Assembly (NCBI GenBank): GCA_020186115.1
Contig: WSYJ01000186.1
Location: forward strand, 3,145,501-3,209,500
Origin: Histomonas meleagridis
Taxonomy: Eukaryota > Parabasalia > Tritrichomonadida > Dientamoebidae
Length of the DNA: 64,000 nucleotides
Direction: 5' to 3'
Positions 38,377 to 46,666 of this stretch are shown piece after piece (position 1 is the first letter of the stretch; each line of letters opens with the position of its first letter). The notes under the pieces are model-generated. The model made no database searches. It was not told where the DNA came from and worked only from the letters and a program-made list of their open reading frames with translations. The position numbers and the translations under genes were made by a program.

Positions 38377-39558
38377 TCAAACTATGCAATGTGTCAGTAT
38401 TTCCCTCGTTGCCTTTTCGTCGATTGATCCTCTGAATCCGAATGGTTTTCCTCCCTGAGAGTCCATTACCATCTTCGTCACCTTTTCGACGTCGCCCTCT
38501 TTTACCTCTGCGCCTTCCCAGTCGGACACCTTCTCCGCTTGTCCGATGTCTTTGATGAACTTCCTGATGCCTGCGATGCATCCGCGCGCTTTCTCTTCTT
38601 CAGTTCCCTTACAGCCGAACACGAATTCGCCTGTCTTCGCTAAAATCGCCTTCCTCGGCTCGAACTGGTTCTCGAGTAAGAATGGAGTTACGATTGATAA
38701 TGTTGCGCCGTGATCAATTCCATACTCAACAGTAAGTTGGTGACCGATTTGATGGATTGCCCAACATGTTTCTTTGCCAAGGGCGAGTACATAGTTGAGC
38801 GCAAATGATGCAGCAATTATTAATCGTTCATGGAGTTCAATTGATGAGTTCTCTTTAACAACCTCTGGTCCAATGCCAACAAGTTCTTTGAAGACAGACA
38901 TTAAGAAATGATCCATTAATGGATTTTCGGCAGGTGTAATTAATTGATCAATGATATGACATGTTGCATCAAAGACACCGTTACGTAATTGACGGACTGG
39001 TAAGGTCATCGTGTAGAGTGGATCTAAAAGAGAGAACTTTGGATAGACAAAATCAAATGAACGACCAAATTTGGCATTAATTGAACGACGGCTTACAACA
39101 AATCCATTGTTCCATTCACTGCCAGTGGCTGGAATGGTCATTACTGATGCTACTGGATATGCTTCTGTCGGTTTAATTTCGCCTGTAATGATCTTCCATG
39201 GATCTTCTTTCTCATCAAGTTTGGCAGCTATAGAAAGGAACTTAGTTCCATCAAGAACTGAGCCACCACCAACAGCAAGGATAAGGTCTGGCTTGAATTC
39301 TCTAGCAACTTTAGCGATTTCGACTAATCTATCATATTCTGGATTTGGTGGAATACCTCCTTCCCAACGAACCTCGCACTTAAGTTCAGCAAGTGCTTCA
39401 GTAACATCTTTTCTAGCTCCATTATGGTCGATAGATCCACCACCAAATGTGCAAAGGATTTTGCTATTTGGCTTAACAAACTTTGGCATGTGCTCCTTTA
39501 CGCATCCTGTGCCGAAGGCAACTTGTGTAGTGTTGTTCCATAGCCAATGCTGAGACAT
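38377..39558 (-). CDS. iron-containing alcohol dehydrogenase (butanol dehydrogenase/YqhD type)
   Basis: 393 residues, the usual length of group III iron-dependent ADHs. The nucleotide-binding motif is AVGGGSVLDGTKF. Metal ligands fit: Asp in FDATCHII, His in the same motif, and His residues in CWAIHQIGHQ and YGIDHGATL. Such enzymes reduce aldehydes with NADPH, and in fermenting anaerobes they dispose of reducing power as alcohol. Trichomonads acquired several such enzymes from bacteria, and the YqhD resemblance suggests the same here (inference). The ATG is preceded by an Inr. The last ~330 bases of the gene are distinctly GC-rich relative to its 5' part. Confidence 0.94.
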   Translation of the reverse strand: MSQHWLWNNTTQVAFGTGCVKEHMPKFVKPNSKILCTFGGGSIDHNGARKDVTEALAELKCEVRWEGGIPPNPEYDRLVEIAKVAREFKPDLILAVGGGSVLDGTKFLSIAAKLDEKEDPWKIITGEIKPTEAYPVASVMTIPATGSEWNNGFVVSRRSINAKFGRSFDFVYPKFSLLDPLYTMTLPVRQLRNGVFDATCHIIDQLITPAENPLMDHFLMSVFKELVGIGPEVVKENSSIELHERLIIAASFALNYVLALGKETCWAIHQIGHQLTVEYGIDHGATLSIVTPFLLENQFEPRKAILAKTGEFVFGCKGTEEEKARGCIAGIRKFIKDIGQAEKVSDWEGAEVKEGDVEKVTKMVMDSQGGKPFGFRGSIDEKATREILTHCIV

Positions 39559-39565
39559 TTCAAAA

Positions 39566-39571
39566 AAGTGA
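39566..39571 (-). promoter_or_regulatory. Inr of the alcohol dehydrogenase gene
   Basis: On the coding strand TCACTT (39571-39566) matches the Inr, giving an 11-base leader before ATG 39558. Confidence 0.6.
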
Positions 39572-39736
39572 AGTTACGTCATACGATAAATTTCTGAAGA
39601 AAATTAATAACTTTACAAACGAACTGAAAATTTATCGTACGGACAAACGATCAAATTCAATTCAAAAATTTAACATCAAAAAAATTAAAATTTTAAAATT
39701 TTATCAATGATAAAATGTTTATTAGAGGTTTATTTC

Positions 39737-42052
39737 TTAGTTATAATCGAATCCTTGTTGCTTTAATTGTCTCTTGATTTCTCCTTTCGATTCTCTTGTA
39801 AATTCTTGCTGCCTGTCTTGGTTTAATGTTCCATGTACCTTTCTAACATAAGTTCTCTTCTTTGGTTGTTTGACAGCTGATTTTGTAGGTGCTGTAGTTT
39901 GTTTCGGTGCTTCAGCTGCTTTCTTTTGAGCTTGTGCAATGAGAAATGCTTCCATGTCGTCATCTTCTTCAGCAGCTTTCTTTCCGCCTCTTTTCTTTGG
40001 TTGTTGCTTCTTAGGTGGTGGTGGTGGAGGTGCAGCTACGACTGGTGGAGGTAAGGCGACTTCACCTTCATCCTCTTCTTCATCGTCATTCATAAGTGCA
40101 TCAAATGCCGATTTGACAACGATAACTTCGACAGGTTTTTCGTTTGTGACTGGTTGAACAGAATGGAACGAACGCGGCGAAGAAGTGAATGCATCAAAGA
40201 TTTCCTTAGGGAATGGTGAAAGAACTGCGGAGATAAATGGATCGAGTAACTCTTTTTCGACTTTGGCAATCTTTTCTTGGTCTTCGAAATATAACGAGAA
40301 TTTTTCACCTGACATTTCACCAGCAGCGTCATAAATTGCGGCAAATATGTCGCCATCAAAGAAACGATGAGGCTTAGAGTTAGCTGACTTAATTCCAAGT
40401 AATTGCTGCATCCAAACAAGGTGCTGGACAACTGCCTGATACATTGCGGATACTTTAACTCGACGAAGTTTCGGTTTTAAGATTGGGCCATTAAATTTCG
40501 AGCCTAAGTTCAAACATAATATGACACATGTGACTGCTAATGAACGTAATTCGAACATATCTAATGGTGGTGCACCTACAACTTTAGCATCTTTAAGTGA
40601 TTGTGGTGAATCTTCTTTGATCAAACTATTTGGAACTTGGTTGTTAGTGAAACATTGTGATACTAAGAATCGTAATGCGTAGCCGCATGTTTGAATTGGC
40701 TCTTCGAGTTTGAGTAATGGATCATCTTTTGGCAATTTGAAGTCAGGTGGGAAGCTACAGTGTGCAATGTTATGGAATGTTGACTTAAGACGATTCACGC
40801 CACCTTTCTTCTTTTGAAGGCTTTGTAATGTTGCGTAATCTGGAAATCCTTCTTCAGATTTAACTTCTTGGGTGACAATACCATCGGACCTTGGGACGTG
40901 TTCTGTGACTGTGTCACGTTTAAGGATGCTATAGAATATCTTACGAAGTGGTAATGTGATGTTATCGGTTTTGATCGGATGTTCATAATCATCGATTACT
41001 GGATCATACCAAAAGTCTCCGCCTTCAGAGATGGATGGAGCCCAGTCTGGGATTTCACCTTTGGCAGACTTTTCTGATAAATCAGATTTACCTTCATCTT
41101 CAAGTGGAGTGTCAAGATTGTAGAATGCTTCGGAATCAGTGATGGCTTTTTGGAATTGGGCATCAGATTGGATCATTTCTCTTGTTGGTGATGTTTGTTG
41201 GATGCTATCAAATTCTTCTCCATTAAGGAATGAAACTATTCCATATGTAAGGAAATCTTGGTACTTAGTGCTGGATTTGATGTGAAGAAGGTTTTGAATG
41301 TTGTACTTGTTGACAATAAAAGGTTCAGTATATACATTTCCTAAAAGAACTGATAATTGGAAAAGTTTATCGGGATCGTTGAGTTGGAGAAGTTTAGCAG
41401 CAATTTCGTTGTTTAAGAGTTCGAAAGCAAGCATTTTATCATCATTAAATGTGATCGAATCAATTGGAATGTAATTGATGTTCTTGAAAATGACATAATC
41501 ACTGCTAAGGGCTACAACAGCATCAGCATTTCCATTAGCAACATATTTAGCTGCAAAACGTGTAACATTATTTCTTGTATATAAGACTTGAACTTTTTGT
41601 TGAACTGCTGTTTCGGCGATTTCAGTAATCATCATTGGTGGGAGAACTTCAAGAAGACCTTTTAATGATCCTGATTTTTCTAAGATATGCCTTAAACGTT
41701 GAACACGACGGAATTTGTCAAGTGCTCTCTTATCCCAACGTGCTTCGGCAACATCCTTTGGAACGTTGGTTGGTGTACCATCAGCAAATGGGAAAACAAA
41801 AACGATTTCAATTCCTGCTGATTCCAATGTTGCAATAAACTCGATTGTCTTTTGGGAATAAAGCTTATAATTGCCACCGTTTGCGAAATCATATGCGTAC
41901 TCACGACTTGAGGTAACTATGTGGTAAGCAAGGGAAACGCCATCAACGATAACCTTTGGTGTTGCGCCTTTGTGGGGTAATTTGTCGGCTGTAATTTGGA
42001 GTGGATATTCAACTTGAGAATGATAAAGAGCAGCTGTGAGGCCACGTACCAT
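39737..42052 (-). CDS. FAM120/asteroid-like protein (PIN/XPG-family fold)
   Basis: 771 residues from ATG 42052; an in-frame GTG lies 15 bases upstream. The start resembles the XPG/FEN-like PIN fold of asteroid/FAM120 proteins: MVRGLTAALY, VIVDGVSLAYHIV (first acidic strand), a strand IEIVFVFPFADG, and NADAVVALSSDYVIF, equivalent to the second acidic cluster. A long helical region follows. The C-terminus is Pro/Glu/Lys-rich (AAPPPPPPKK, then basic KKRGGKK and RTYVRKVHG). Several nuclease acids seem absent, as in FAM120-type RNA-binding relatives, so it may be non-catalytic. The function is inferred from fold resemblance only. Confidence 0.55.
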   Translation of the reverse strand: MVRGLTAALYHSQVEYPLQITADKLPHKGATPKVIVDGVSLAYHIVTSSREYAYDFANGGNYKLYSQKTIEFIATLESAGIEIVFVFPFADGTPTNVPKDVAEARWDKRALDKFRRVQRLRHILEKSGSLKGLLEVLPPMMITEIAETAVQQKVQVLYTRNNVTRFAAKYVANGNADAVVALSSDYVIFKNINYIPIDSITFNDDKMLAFELLNNEIAAKLLQLNDPDKLFQLSVLLGNVYTEPFIVNKYNIQNLLHIKSSTKYQDFLTYGIVSFLNGEEFDSIQQTSPTREMIQSDAQFQKAITDSEAFYNLDTPLEDEGKSDLSEKSAKGEIPDWAPSISEGGDFWYDPVIDDYEHPIKTDNITLPLRKIFYSILKRDTVTEHVPRSDGIVTQEVKSEEGFPDYATLQSLQKKKGGVNRLKSTFHNIAHCSFPPDFKLPKDDPLLKLEEPIQTCGYALRFLVSQCFTNNQVPNSLIKEDSPQSLKDAKVVGAPPLDMFELRSLAVTCVILCLNLGSKFNGPILKPKLRRVKVSAMYQAVVQHLVWMQQLLGIKSANSKPHRFFDGDIFAAIYDAAGEMSGEKFSLYFEDQEKIAKVEKELLDPFISAVLSPFPKEIFDAFTSSPRSFHSVQPVTNEKPVEVIVVKSAFDALMNDDEEEDEGEVALPPPVVAAPPPPPPKKQQPKKRGGKKAAEEDDDMEAFLIAQAQKKAAEAPKQTTAPTKSAVKQPKKRTYVRKVHGTLNQDRQQEFTRESKGEIKRQLKQQGFDYN

Positions 42053-42087
42053 TTTCGAAAGTGTCACTTTTCCCTTCTATGGCCATC

Positions 42088-42124
42088 AAACCGCTCAAAG
42101 TATTGAAATATTTTTTTAACGGTC
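42088..42124 (-). promoter_or_regulatory. two M3 motifs upstream of FAM120-like gene
   Basis: On the coding strand GACCGTTA (42124-42117) and AGCGGTTT (42095-42088) both match the M3 consensus, 36-72 bases before ATG 42052. Confidence 0.5.
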
Positions 42125-42357
42125 GAAAATTTAAACAATTTTCTTCAAATCCGATGTTTCCATAATTGTTTCTGATTAAAATATTTTATTTGCTTCATGG
42201 GATCTAAGATGAATAGATATTACTGTATATTGATTATTTTTTGATTCAATTTCAAAATTACTTCTTGATCATGAATATAATAAAAATGACTTCTTATTTG
42301 TTCATTTAAAAAAAAAATTAAAATTCGTATTTCATGTTATTTATTCAACAACATCAA
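42125..42357. other. intergenic region
   Basis: AT-rich, nothing recognised; it holds the DHHC gene 3' flank. Confidence 0.4.
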
Positions 42358-43293
42358 TCAGTAAGTTGGGTCAGGTGCTTCTTGTGGTATTTCCTCAGCC
42401 TCCAAAGTCATGTTTTCATCGAACGCATGTGTCGGCACCAGCCACATAAAGAAGCAGTCCTTTCCGCAAACTTCTCTCATTGACTGGCAGAAGCTGTACT
42501 GCTGACCTCTTTCGTGTTTCCACTTTTGTATTTTCGTTGTGTTTGATTTCAAATCAATCAGATTTTGTATGAACACCCATATGAGGAGGGTGCCGAATGC
42601 GAACTCAAATGCAAACGAAAGAATGTTCAGAATGAAAATTCCAGATTTGAACTCATGAAATTTAACAGTACCATATACATGCCATGCTAATAATACGATA
42701 CAATAAAGGCCGCCCCATAACGCCATGAGCATAAACTGTTTGTGGTTTCGTTTGCCAACCCAGTTATTAATCCAGCCACAAATGTGATCTGCACGAATCA
42801 CAAATCGACCACTACTTCGAGAAAATGAAGCAAATTTGGGTCGATTGTTACATGCATAGTCAACTTGTTCTTTTGTAATTGCAAGTCCTGATAATTGTTC
42901 TTCCCACGAATATGTATATTTTTGTGTTTGTATCCAATCATATGGAAGAAAGCCTGGATCACTACAGGAAGCACCAAAATATGCCCAAAAGAACATAATG
43001 AAACAGAATAAAATTGTAATCGTAGAAACAATTTGTAATGCGAGTGAAAGATGTATAAAAACAACGGCTGCAAAAACACAAACTGGGAAAAGAGCTAAAA
43101 CAACAACTATAAATTGCATGCAACATCCTAATTCTAAAAATCCCCAAAATACTCTATTTTTTGGATCGTTTTTCAGCCTTAGACAAGGAGTTTTACAACA
43201 GCACTTACAGCTTACATACCATTCTGTCTTATTTGGAATTCCTTCTTCGGGTTGTAGATGAGTTTCATTTATTAAATTTTCATTTACGCTCAT
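42358..43293 (-). CDS. DHHC-family palmitoyltransferase with altered core (DHIC)
   Basis: 311 residues, four predicted membrane helices in the typical 2+2 layout around a cytosolic loop. DPGFLP after the second helix is the conserved DPG motif. The DHHC domain reads GRFVIRADHICGWINNWVGKRN. It keeps the catalytic Cys, first His, W-x-N-N and the VG-x-x-N pattern, but DHHC is DHIC. The upstream zinc-binding Cys/His residues are replaced (FSRSSGRF), and NCVG is NWVG. It also has an N-terminal Cys cluster (SCKCCCKTPC), which may be acylated. S-palmitoylation of membrane proteins is the family role; whether this one is active is open. Confidence 0.75.
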   Translation of the reverse strand: MSVNENLINETHLQPEEGIPNKTEWYVSCKCCCKTPCLRLKNDPKNRVFWGFLELGCCMQFIVVVLALFPVCVFAAVVFIHLSLALQIVSTITILFCFIMFFWAYFGASCSDPGFLPYDWIQTQKYTYSWEEQLSGLAITKEQVDYACNNRPKFASFSRSSGRFVIRADHICGWINNWVGKRNHKQFMLMALWGGLYCIVLLAWHVYGTVKFHEFKSGIFILNILSFAFEFAFGTLLIWVFIQNLIDLKSNTTKIQKWKHERGQQYSFCQSMREVCGKDCFFMWLVPTHAFDENMTLEAEEIPQEAPDPTY

Positions 43294-43295
43294 TT

Positions 43296-43308
43296 TGAAT
43301 TAACGGCC
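43296..43308 (-). promoter_or_regulatory. M3 motif and TCA initiator of the DHHC gene
   Basis: On the coding strand GGCCGTTA (43308-43301) matches M3 exactly. It is followed by TTCAAAATG, a TCA immediately before the ATG at 43293. Confidence 0.55.
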
Positions 43309-43428
43309 ACCGATCATTTCCCAAACGGTCGCCACTTACACTTTTCTTTCATTGGAAATTTGATTTGGAATACACACAAACTTTAACCAGAAAACAAATT
43401 TTACATGATGTATATTTTATTGTATATT

Positions 43429-44742
43429 CTATAAAATGGTCATTTTAGGTAATAGGAATTGCGCCATTTCGGCCAAATTATTTTCTTGTTTGGATGAAAT
43501 GCGATCAATTATATCTAATACTCTTGAATCATTTATCAATTCGTCAATTGGTATTTGCATCTGTTGATCAAATTTCATTTTAATACTTATTAAACATTCC
43601 AAAATGTTTCCTTGCAATTCCATATTTGAGTCATCATCAATAAAATCGACCAAATTTTCCAGAGGAAATAATTTAAAACAATTTTCCAAAAAATTTAAAT
43701 CATTTGCTAAATAAAAATGGCAAATGATTTCGATAATTTTTACTTGTACACCATATTTATTTTTATCAATTACACTAATTAAATCACAAAATATAAAAGG
43801 AAAATTATAAAAAGGAGATAAATCTTTTGATAACAAAAAAAAGTCTAATGTAAAAAATAATAAACAATCATTATAATCTAATAAAGATGTTAAACATAAA
43901 TGCAAAAATTCTAAAATTTTTTGATTTGCTGCAAATTCGTAACTTTGTAGAGATTTTGCAACAGTTATTAATAACTTAATGGTTTCAATGTTTCGAAGTG
44001 AGTCAGTTTGATCAAATTCACAATACAATGGGTATCGTTCAATTAAAAAAGTTGCTGCTTCGTTTGAAATTTCAATGATTTCACTCATCGCTGAAATTGA
44101 CTCTGTAACTAAATAAGTGTTTTGCGTTGCTAAAATAATTGTATCCAATGTAAGAAGAAAATCTTTGGTATTAGGATCAAATGTGTTTGATGCTTTAAGT
44201 AATTTTGGATAGAAAAATAGAGCAGTGTTAAAAAATGGAGATTCTATTGATAAAATGGATTGAAATTTATCAAAGGTAATTATTGATAAAACTACTGGAA
44301 TAGAAGCAGGATTTTGACTCATGATGTTGTGAAGGATTTTAGTGGATTCGATAATTGGAAAAAATTCCCAGATTATTTGAATTGATTCTGGTAACGAAAA
44401 AAAAAGTGTAATGTTTTCTTTACGAAATGTAATTAACTCTAAGGCAAGTTTTAGGGCTGAGGCATATATAAAATTAGAAAAATTATTTTTAATATTTAAT
44501 ACATCAAATAAAATTGAAAGTGCTCTAGAAGATACATTAAATACTTGATGTTCAGCAATGTAATTCAATCTTTCTAGGGAATTTATTATGTTTTCAGTTT
44601 TAAGTGTATGAAAAATCATTTCAATTTCATCATTTTCTAAAAAAATATAAAAATTTGTGTTAGGGTCTTGCTCTTTTTGTTGTTTAAAATTTTGAAGATA
44701 TTTATTAATTTCAAGAAAACTTCTTTTCTCTTCTGATATCAT
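43429..44742 (-). CDS. ARM/HEAT-like all-helical protein, unknown function
   Basis: 437 residues. Almost entirely helical with repeating ~40-residue hydrophobic blocks (ASALKLALELITF; SISAMSEIIEISNEAATFLIE; IKLLITVAKSLQSYEF), which suggests an armadillo/HEAT-type solenoid. No catalytic motif, signal peptide or membrane helix is seen. Such solenoids act as protein-binding scaffolds in transport and signalling. I do not recognise the specific family. The ATG lacks a clear Inr in its leader. Confidence 0.6.
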   Translation of the reverse strand: MISEEKRSFLEINKYLQNFKQQKEQDPNTNFYIFLENDEIEMIFHTLKTENIINSLERLNYIAEHQVFNVSSRALSILFDVLNIKNNFSNFIYASALKLALELITFRKENITLFFSLPESIQIIWEFFPIIESTKILHNIMSQNPASIPVVLSIITFDKFQSILSIESPFFNTALFFYPKLLKASNTFDPNTKDFLLTLDTIILATQNTYLVTESISAMSEIIEISNEAATFLIERYPLYCEFDQTDSLRNIETIKLLITVAKSLQSYEFAANQKILEFLHLCLTSLLDYNDCLLFFTLDFFLLSKDLSPFYNFPFIFCDLISVIDKNKYGVQVKIIEIICHFYLANDLNFLENCFKLFPLENLVDFIDDDSNMELQGNILECLISIKMKFDQQMQIPIDELINDSRVLDIIDRISSKQENNLAEMAQFLLPKMTIL

Positions 44743-44817
44743 TCTAAATTTTACATAGCTTTACTTATGGCATGTATTTTTTATATCGTATATAAATTAA
44801 CTAAAAGATTTTCGAAA

Positions 44818-44890
44818 GTACCACTGGCCCAATGGATAAGGCGTGTGCCTACGGAGCATGAGATTCCAGGTTCGAGTCCTGGGTGGTACA
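44818..44890 (+). tRNA. tRNA-Arg (anticodon ACG)
   Basis: Full cloverleaf. A 7-bp acceptor stem (GTACCAC with GTGGTAC), a D arm (GCC...GGC), an anticodon stem TGTGC/GCATG with two wobbles, and loop CTACGGA giving anticodon ACG (44851-44853). The T arm is CCAGG-TTCGAGT-CCTGG. The A at 44890 is the discriminator. No intron is present. A run of Ts from 44891 is a probable Pol III terminator. The A34 would be read as inosine to decode CGT/CGC/CGA arginine. Confidence 0.97.
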
Positions 44891-44906
44891 TTTTTTTATT
44901 TTTTTA
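44891..44906 (+). terminator. Pol III T-run terminator
   Basis: Seven Ts followed by ATTTTTTT directly after the tRNA discriminator base. Confidence 0.8.
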
Positions 44907-45130
44907 TATTACCTCATTTCCTTAACGTTCGTTAAATATTAATTTTTCAATTTTCAATGTTTTATATTTTATGAATAAAGTATTTAATTTCCATGAACAA
45001 CAATCTCAAGCAAAAGGAATTCCATCTTTCATCTTATAAAACGATTTTTAGCACATGCACTAAAAAGAATAAAAAAGATTTCGGATAGGGATAGTTTTAT
45101 TTCGTTTGAAATAGTTGGATAGTTTTATTT
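44907..45130. other. intergenic region
   Basis: Short AT-rich stretch between the tRNA and the small membrane-protein gene. AATAGTTGGATAGTTTTATTTC is partly duplicated near 45090-45130. Confidence 0.4.
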
Positions 45131-45457
45131 CTATATTTCCGTTGATACTGAATGGCTTACGACGCTAGAAGAGATCTTTTGGAGCCAAAATGATATGTGT
45201 TTGGCTTCGCCAGGAATTGCTTGGAATAATGTGTGATCAATGAATCTAATAAGGATGAACACGAGCAATGCTATAAACAGGAAAAGGACCGAAGACAAAG
45301 TTTGCATAGTTATCAAAGGAAGCTTTTTAGATTCCTTCAATATGCTTTTAGGAACGACTTCATCATTAATTGTTTGCTTAATATCAGCCCATTGGATTTG
45401 ATTTGCTTGGAAAACAATTGGTGCATCAGCAAATCTAACTCTTGTCTGAAGTTGCAT
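45131..45457 (-). CDS. small single-pass membrane protein, unknown
   Basis: 108 residues from ATG 45457; a TTG lies two codons upstream. A hydrophobic run (LSSVLFLFIALLVFILIRFI, about 54-73) forms one membrane helix with a basic-rich N-terminal side (KSILKESKK), so the N-terminus is probably cytosolic, tail-anchor or type II-like. No family is recognised. TCATTT upstream (coding strand, about 24 bases before the ATG) fits an Inr. It lies alone between the tRNA and the RNase H2A-like gene. Confidence 0.5.
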   Translation of the reverse strand: MQLQTRVRFADAPIVFQANQIQWADIKQTINDEVVPKSILKESKKLPLITMQTLSSVLFLFIALLVFILIRFIDHTLFQAIPGEAKHISFWLQKISSSVVSHSVSTEI

Positions 45458-45664
45458 GTCCAACCTGTTTACAAATGACTTAAAAACGTCACTTTTTGAT
45501 TAATTCAATTTTTCGGTGTGTGTATTGAATTGAATTGAGTTAAAAGGTTATAATTTCTTACAACGGATGTTATACCGTTGAAAAATTGTGAGTGTGATTG
45601 TAATTTGAATGTTATCGGGATTTTGGCTTTTTATGGTCCGTTTAAATAGCATCGGAATTACAAA

Positions 45665-46462
45665 TCACTGTAACGCCGGTGATTGGGCCTTCCTTTGAGA
45701 GAAAAAGGCGGAGTCGATGATATTTTGGGTTTTGACATTTTCATCATTTCGAAATGTGACTTTCACTTGATTTTGCTTCAATGCTTCTTGTGCTGGTTTG
45801 GAGTGAAACCTAACAATTGAAGGGAACCCAAAAATAGGATCAAAATTTCTATTAAGCCAATCAATAGTTTCACTATCATCAGAATATCCTGATCCATAAC
45901 AACGGTCAATACTTGTTTCTGGTTCTGCGAATTCAAAGTTACTGAGTTCTTGATTTCTTATGATATCTGCATAAAATGATGCAACACGAATTGAGTTTAA
46001 TCGTGAACTCTCTTTTTTAACACAAACCACCCTCATGAATTGAAATTCCTTTTGAAGATTTTCTCGAAATTTTTCCATATCACCATCTGACATTACCATT
46101 TGTAATGTGTTAATAAATAAGCCTTTAGCTGAAATTGCTTTTGCTAATGATTTAATAGCAGATTGGGTCAAAGAGTTTATATCATTTGAATTGTATAGAC
46201 TTGCACTAATTTCAGCAGCGGAATATGAAATAAAACCAAATCCTATTGGAAGTGATTTTATGTTGTTTAACTCCAAAACTCTTTGATCTGGATTTATTTG
46301 GTCATTACAGCTAACTGTATTCCATTGATACCCAACCTTTGCAAAAGCAGCCACAAAAACAACCGGACCCACAACAGCATCTATACCAGATATGCCAATT
46401 CCCATTTCAATCGGAAGCCCATTAATCTCATCCGGAATTTCGAGGTTTATCTTGGAGTTCAT
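45665..46462 (-). CDS. RNase H2 subunit A homologue lacking the catalytic acids
   Basis: 265 residues, near the family length. RNase HII/H2A identity is clear from GPVV near the N-terminus, QEF..., the block RVASFYADIIRNQEL, and especially CYGSGYSDDSETIDWLNRNF followed by DPIFGFPSIVRFHS, which matches the H2A signature closely. The four metal-binding acids appear replaced. The D-E of DEAGRGP aligns with Gly-Ile in GIGISGIDAVVGP, DTVG with MSDG, and KAD with KES. A catalytic role is therefore unlikely; the protein could be a structural or regulatory paralogue. Active RNase H2 must come from another gene. Confidence 0.75.
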   Translation of the reverse strand: MNSKINLEIPDEINGLPIEMGIGISGIDAVVGPVVFVAAFAKVGYQWNTVSCNDQINPDQRVLELNNIKSLPIGFGFISYSAAEISASLYNSNDINSLTQSAIKSLAKAISAKGLFINTLQMVMSDGDMEKFRENLQKEFQFMRVVCVKKESSRLNSIRVASFYADIIRNQELSNFEFAEPETSIDRCYGSGYSDDSETIDWLNRNFDPIFGFPSIVRFHSKPAQEALKQNQVKVTFRNDENVKTQNIIDSAFFSQRKAQSPALQ

Positions 46463-46666
46463 CTTGATGTAAAGTATTCAAACTGTATGTAGACCGTTTA
46501 GACCAAACAGTTTTTGATTCGAATTAAATTTGAAGCAAAAGATAAAAAAAAAAGAAGTGTTTAATTTTGATATATTTTTCAAATAATCACAACTTTAATA
46601 TGAATGAGATAAACTCAAAAACAAATAAAAGAAGAAAAAAATTTATTTCCACATAAATTGTATAAT
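46463..46666. other. short intergenic region
   Basis: Near the RNase H2A-like promoter, on that gene's strand, AACGGTC is close to M3. AT-rich; no gene is seen. Confidence 0.35.
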
